This document shows, piece after piece, positions 58,867 to 64,000 of a stretch of 64,000 nt of DNA. The DNA is from Euryodendron excelsum (lineage: Eukaryota; Streptophyta; Magnoliopsida; Ericales; Pentaphylacaceae): NCBI GenBank assembly GCA_033060915.1, contig CM065378.1:17271501-17335500 (forward strand), in the 5' to 3' direction. Made by a program: the position numbers and the translations under genes. How positions within the stretch are numbered: position 1 is the first letter of the stretch; the number at the start of each line of letters is the position of its first letter. Below the pieces are notes generated by a model, which was given only the letters and a program-made list of their open reading frames with translations, made no database searches and was not told the DNA's origin.

Positions 58867-60133
58867 GCCAAGGTCCACTTAAACAGTGCAAATTCGATTT
58901 TATTATAGTTATGATGTTTTGATCATTGTGTTTCAGTGTAATGGTAATGTCCCTGTACAGATGGTGATTCTGGAGAGGGTATATTATTTTTCCTTTTTCT
59001 TATAAGCAATTTTCTCTAGGCAAAATGCTGGAAATATTCATTCTATGCTATATCTTTGTGGAAGCTAAAATTGCTGAATTCGCTCAAAGCTAGAATGCGT
59101 TCTTTTCTTAACTTTCCAAAAAGCTAAGTTGTGCTATTGCTTTGCATATAATTGATCGTTTGATACTTTAATCAATGAATATTGCCCCTGTGATTGCGCG
59201 AAAAGGCAGATTTGGAGCTGAGAGACTGCTTTGAAGGAATTTTTTTGAAATTCTCTTCGAAGGTTGTACTTGTCTGCTGAGCTACTGATCTGGTCAGACT
59301 GCCCATGCTCCCATTAGCCCAAATCTATGCATATAGGCTCTTCGACGTATACATGGTGTGGAATGATACAGGTAGAGGGTTCTTGTTGCAAGTATGGTGT
59401 CTGAATGGAAATTTGTTTTGGATGATTTGCATGGATTCTTGCGGACTCCATTCCCCCTGCCACAAAAAACTCTCTTTATGCTGGGCCATACAAGGAGACT
59501 TGAATGATTGAATCCTTAGCATTTGTACACTGAGATTGATTAATTGGATGCAGCATGGCTAATTAGCGCGGTGGTCTTTGATTACCTTTTTCTCTCTTGG
59601 TCTTTTTTAAAAGGGTGCACAAACCATGCTGGGCTGGGTTGGAGACATGCAATGAATAATGTCCAATCTGGCTGAAGAGGCAATTGAAGAAGTGGCGGTA
59701 CTCCAGAGCTTATTTACATGTTTTCATAATCTCTTTAACTCTCAATTCTTTTTGGAAGAACTTGAAGTAGCTTTGTTTTGATTGCAAATGAAGTAATATA
59801 TCAAGTAGTTTTCACTTCTAACGTTGCCCCACATTTCATTCACATACTTAAAATCTGGTTAATAAATATGGCATCAGGAAACAATGCAGTAGATTAAAAC
59901 CCTGAAAGTCACAAGAATGAATATTGGACCATGCTACTAAGATAAGAAGAATGATATTAACACTTGCTGTAGAATTTTTTTAGTTACCAAAAATATTGCA
60001 AAAAGGTTGATTGAAAGAAGTGTGTTGACAATTATAAGTAATTAATTGGGACATCGGCAATAATTGCCATTGGATAACTTTTTATGATCATTGTGGCATG
60101 TGTATTAAATGAAACTCTGATTTAAATTAGGAG
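58867..60133. other. ORM 3' region and spacer
   Basis: Probable 3' untranslated region of the ORM gene followed by AT-rich DNA. ORFs on both strands at 59305-59522 mirror each other and have no family resemblance. Confidence 0.45.
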
Positions 60134-60822
60134 CAGGGCGGAGTCAGGAATTTGTTTTGGGGTGCCAAAATTTTTTTTTTGCTCCAAGGTGTCCCAGGTC
60201 TTTAGTTTACTACTGCACCAAGATCATGCAAGACCCACATGAAAATTTGATGCTATACAATGATTATATTTTAAATATTCTTTGCTCATATTTTTAAATT
60301 GAAGCAATAGAAAATTCTTTACATGAAAAATAATACCAAGTTCTATTGAAGATATGGTTTTATTTATTATTTTATTTTTTGTATTGTGTATTTGAGAGGT
60401 AAGCCTACTTATTGAAAAGGTGCACATTAAAAACCCATAAACTATTAATTTTTTTTAAGTTTTGAATGGTACTCATTAGAAACCTATAATATTTTGAACT
60501 TAATAGGTTAGGAATTTAGATGTATGAGAAAAAAAATGAACAAGTTTTATAGTCCACTATACAAAAATTTTAATATTATATTACGTTTAGGCTTTAGTTT
60601 TAAACTATACTGATTCCAGTCCAATAAATTTTTTATGAAATTATATGTATACACTATATAAAGGAAGATTATATAAAAACTGAGAGGTGCCAATATAAAA
60701 ATCAGTGTGCCAATACATTAAAATTTTATTAAAATATTATGTATAAATACTATATATATACATAAAGTATATATATATACTTTGAGTTGGGCATTGTTTT
60801 CACGAGGGTGGCTCCGCCACTG
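60134..60822. mobile_element. Non-autonomous hAT element with perfect 8-bp TSD
   Basis: Left end CAGGGCGGAGTCAGGAATTT; right end GTGGCTCCGCCACTG, whose complement CAGTGGCGGAGCCA matches the left with one gap. It is flanked by ATTAGGAG at 60126-60133 and 60823-60830, a perfect 8-bp duplication as made by hAT transposases. It is 689 bp, AT-rich inside, without an open frame. CAGTGGCGGAGCCA-type ends are seen in many plant non-autonomous hATs. Confidence 0.9.
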
Positions 60823-60830
60823 ATTAGGAG

Positions 60831-62894
60831 CAGACTTTCAGTTGGGAATTGTTTTTCCTTGTCCAGAAAATTTTACTAGATTAATGTGACAATAGCATTT
60901 TTTTTAAATCATGAGCAAAAATGGTGAATGTTCTAAAATAAAGGAACTACAAATAACCATATAATTGTGTATGAAAAGTCGATACAAAAATCCTGTTTGT
61001 GTAACATTACTATTTGGTTGATCATAAAATGGGAATTAACTCGTCTGAAATCAGACTTTAACCATGTGACGTAGAACCATACTATTGATGCTTTCATCCA
61101 TTTCTTTCCAACCGAAAGCTCATGTAATTATGAAAATTTTGAACTTTGTCCTCCCCATCCTGGTTTTCGCGGTTAATGATGCATCAATTTGGACTAGAAT
61201 GATTCTTGGTTGGACATCTTTAAATCATACAAAAAATGTTTGATTTTGCCTTTTTGGTATGTTTTCAAATATGAGCTAGGAAACCAAGGGTGATTCTTTC
61301 GTTGGTGATAGACTTTACAAATTGCTAATTATAAAATAATTTCGTATATAATTCTATGTTAATTTTGCTTTCGGTAAAACTAAATTTTTTTATCCGCCCC
61401 TATCTGCTCACACCCAAAAAGATAACATCGAATCATAGGCTTCAAATAAGGAAGGTCTCTATGGCCATACTATCTACCTTAAAAAAAAAAGAGTGGTGAA
61501 AGAAAAACCTAGGCTCCCAACAAAGGGGGTGTTTATATTAATTTACGGACATCTTACCTAATTTCAACTAATTCTTTTCAAGAGTTAGATGATTCATAAA
61601 AAATAAATTTCTCATGACTTAACTCCAAATAAAATTTTAAATTTCAAATTAGAGGCATATGAATTTACCGCACGTCCATATGTCTACGGGCTACGCTTAG
61701 AGTCTAAATAATTTGGCAAAGGAAAAGGACGTCCACGATAGGATGGTGCATCTGCATTTTTGACCGGTGATTATGCACACCGTGGCCTACAGCAAAGAAC
61801 AAGAAAGAAATATATAAACAAATGGAAGGGTAATGTGGATCTAGATGGATGGATTGTGTAAGTGGGAGAGATTATTCTTTAGCACACTTGCGGAGGGAAT
61901 GTTTGTGGGTCCCTTCTCAAGACCTGAGAGAGAAGGGTTTGTCAGATCTTTCTCAAATCTTTCGAATAGAAAAAAGCAGGGAACATGGCATGGGGAAGCA
62001 ATGATCATTCAATTTGAAATGGGGGCAATGTGAGTGGTGAGTCTTCACCCTTCACTACTGTTTGGATATAGAAACTAGCTAATAGGTAAGCCCTTTCGGT
62101 TGAGGCAGGTATTGTGGTTCTAATTCCCACAACTCTATCTATCTGTATGTGTGTGTAACTATTGTTTATATTGAAGGCTACTTTATTACAGTGCATACCA
62201 TGTGAAGAGAACATGGGGTTCAAACCTGGCTCTTCTTTCTGTGCATCCAACCAGCAAGCTTCATGAGCATATATGCTCTCATGGCTTCAATCAGTTCTTT
62301 GCCTAACTTGATGAGACCTGAAAATTCAGACCTGTTTCCAAGAAATAATAAAAGCAGAGAGAGAGAGAGATGAAAACCACCATTGCCAATTATTTGAGTT
62401 TGAGAAAATTAACAACAATACCATATATGCTTACTAGACTCCTTACAAACTTGGAACACATTATACATTAGTAATTCTTTGAACCAAGCCAAAAGCCTTT
62501 CTGCTTAATTTTCCTTTTGTGATAGAAGAAATGGTAGGTACGTACGACATCAAGGGCATGGTGCAAGCCCTCTTCTTCTTGTTGCCCTTCAAAAAATCTG
62601 GGCTTTTCTCGATCTCTTCTTTCTATCACTGCATAGTATCACAAGTGACCTTCACTGAAGCCAACCTAAAATAAGCTTCAAAATTCCACCATGACCAAAG
62701 GGTAAAGGAAACACAAGTTAAAAAGGAAAATAAAGAACGAAAAGAGAGAAAGAAACCCATGTATCCTCCGATCATCTGTTAGTTCTGAAGAAATCCAAAC
62801 AAGTCACCCACCATGAGAAATCAAAAAAGAAAAAAAATAAAGCCATAAACAAAAATAATAAAGAAAGGACCCAGATTGTTACTAATTGTCTTCT
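60831..62894. other. Spacer 3' of the Dof gene
   Basis: AT-rich. Small ORFs at 61845-62033 (+) and 62005-62250 (-) show no family. A short GA run lies near 62357. The last few hundred bases would include the Dof 3' untranslated region. Nothing else supported. Confidence 0.45.
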
Positions 62895-63734
62895 TTACCA
62901 TGATCCACCACCTAACACTCCATTCCAGTACCCAGTTGAATCTCCTTGCTCTCTATTCTGCTCGATATCCGATGTGCTTGAGACTTGTTTCAGATCTTCA
63001 AATGGAAATAGAAGCCTCCCACTAGTCTCTTGCACCCCCTGGAGACTTCCATACCCACTACTTCCAAGCCCATGATCAAGAGAGAAATTAAGGGTTGGTT
63101 TGAATTCCTGCAGAGAAAACCCAGATGAGTAAATTGTGCTGGGATGATCTGAAATCGGCATCGGCATGAAGGAATTCAACCCCCTTGAACTAATCCCAGT
63201 CAGAAGCTCCAAAGCTGAAAGGTGAGATGATGAAGTGGACGACGAAGAAGGCTGCATGGGGTTCTTCTTGTTGCTATCAAAATTGGGCACTTGAATAAGT
63301 TCAGAGATGGTTTTGAAATCATGAGATGGGAAAGCCAAGTTGAGATCTTGGCCTTCATGGATCTTAGGGTTTTGAGAAGCAGACTGCGAACTAGGAGGTG
63401 GGACCAGATCAGGAGGTTTCTTTGATGAAGCTGCAGCTGCTGCTGCTGCGGATGATGATGAAGATGAAGATGAAGATCTCTTGTTCTTTCTTGAACCTCC
63501 TCCAACAGGAATGCTTCTGAGAGATCCACCTTCAGTCCAATACCTTCTACAAGTCTTGCAAAAGTATCTTGGCTGTGAGAGACTGTAATTGTTGTAGTAA
63601 CAGAACTTGGTGTTGGTTGAATTGCACCTTGGACAGTTCAAGGCTTGTTCTTTCTGAGGCCTAACTCTTCTCTCCAAGGAAGGCTTTGAGCATGTGTTTG
63701 ATACTATCTCCTCCATTGGTTTCACCACTATCTC
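62895..63734 (-). CDS. Dof zinc-finger transcription factor, main exon (5' exon outside window)
   Basis: The Dof domain occupies about residues 31-85 of this exon. It shows [19 protein letters not shown] and then [20 protein letters not shown], the C-x2-C-x21-C-x2-C plant-specific finger that binds AAAG sites. It is followed by GGGSRKNKR, a Ser run, an Ala run encoded by GAA/GAT/GCT triplet repeats, a [12 protein letters not shown] motif and a C-terminal [12 protein letters not shown]. An acceptor AG lies just before 63734, and the frame is open across it as [11 protein letters not shown]. Dof genes commonly have a first exon encoding a short N-terminus, and no such exon is visible in the last 270 bases, so the start codon is probably beyond 64000. 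The in-frame ATG at 63716-63714 is the fallback start. Motifs outside the finger resemble DOF3.7/DOF2.5 or DOF4.6-type proteins; subgroup uncertain. Confidence 0.93.
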   Translation of the reverse strand, partial: EIVVKPMEEIVSNTCSKPSLERRVRPQKEQALNCPRCNSTNTKFCYYNNYSLSQPRYFCKTCRRYWTEGGSLRSIPVGGGSRKNKRSSSSSSSSSAAAAAAASSKKPPDLVPPPSSQSASQNPKIHEGQDLNLAFPSHDFKTISELIQVPNFDSNKKNPMQPSSSSTSSSHLSALELLTGISSRGLNSFMPMPISDHPSTIYSSGFSLQEFKPTLNFSLDHGLGSSGYGSLQGVQETSGRLLFPFEDLKQVSSTSDIEQNREQGDSTGYWNGVLGGGSW

Positions 63735-64000
63735 CTAAAAAGCCAAAACAACAAAAAGGAAAAAGGAAAATAAAAATACACATAAAGAAAGCTTCAAGAT
63801 CAAACCAAGAAAATCAGCAACCAAACTGCAGATTAAAAGAGGACAAAACAAAACAAATCAGCTGCTTTACACCTTTTTCAAAAATCATAGAACCAAACAA
63901 GAAAAAGAACAAATAATAATAATAAAACAAATTTAATCATTTTCCAACCCTTTATCAGCAATAAAGTGCAACATCTTGAAGAAGTGGAAGAAAAAAGAAA
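63735..64000 (-). other. Probable first intron of the Dof gene
   Basis: A-rich sequence on the plus strand (T-rich on the coding strand), with a pyrimidine tract leading into the acceptor at 63735-63736. No coding frame. It runs off the window edge. Confidence 0.55.

Overview
This window reads as nuclear DNA of a flowering plant, probably a eudicot. It is AT-rich, its genes have many introns with GT..AG junctions, it contains plant-only families (Dof, ALMT, LHW-type bHLH, plant WNK), and much of it is transposable elements. All exon coordinates were joined by hand from reading frame, splice dinucleotides and family fit. There is no transcript evidence here, and the species cannot be named from the sequence.

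Layout. 1-1552 (-): 5' part of a WNK kinase of the WNK8/WNK10 type, running off the left edge. 2601-15946 (+): a decayed Ty3/gypsy element of the Tat type. It has LTRs, gag, protease, RT, two RNase H domains, integrase, a ~62-bp tandem repeat, and an antisense accessory ORF. A foldback MITE sits in its gag region, and a 2.16-kb composite insertion lies in its repeat array. 17034-21137 (-): PUX10-like UBX protein. 21917-25721 (-): HIT zinc-finger protein of the ZNHIT2 type, with a solo LTR and a hAT-like element in its introns. 26924-28987 (-): ALMT-family anion channel. 31944-37568 (-): LHW-type bHLH transcription factor. About 38-47.8 kb: long intergenic stretch with MITEs and one LTR remnant but no convincing gene. 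47.8-50951 (+): BTB/POZ gene of the At3g05675 type, with a one-base frameshift and upstream ORFs. 52369-58866 (+): ORMDL (ORM) protein, with a 5-kb intron holding a solo LTR and two foldback elements. 60134-60822: non-autonomous hAT element. 62895-63734 (-): Dof transcription factor whose first exon lies beyond the right edge.

The host genes are unrelated housekeeping or regulatory genes with no sign of an operon or cluster. PUX10 (ER/lipid-droplet p97 adaptor) and ORMDL (ER sphingolipid regulator) both act at the ER, but nothing in the sequence links them.

The least ordinary structure is the composite insertion at 9709-11869. It is a long LTR-like sequence carrying eight copies of the palindrome GAGTCGACTC. 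It is fused at its right end to a complete TRIM-like element on the opposite strand (157-bp LTRs, 74-bp interior, perfect initiator-Met primer site). One perfect target duplication flanks the whole composite, and none flanks the TRIM alone.
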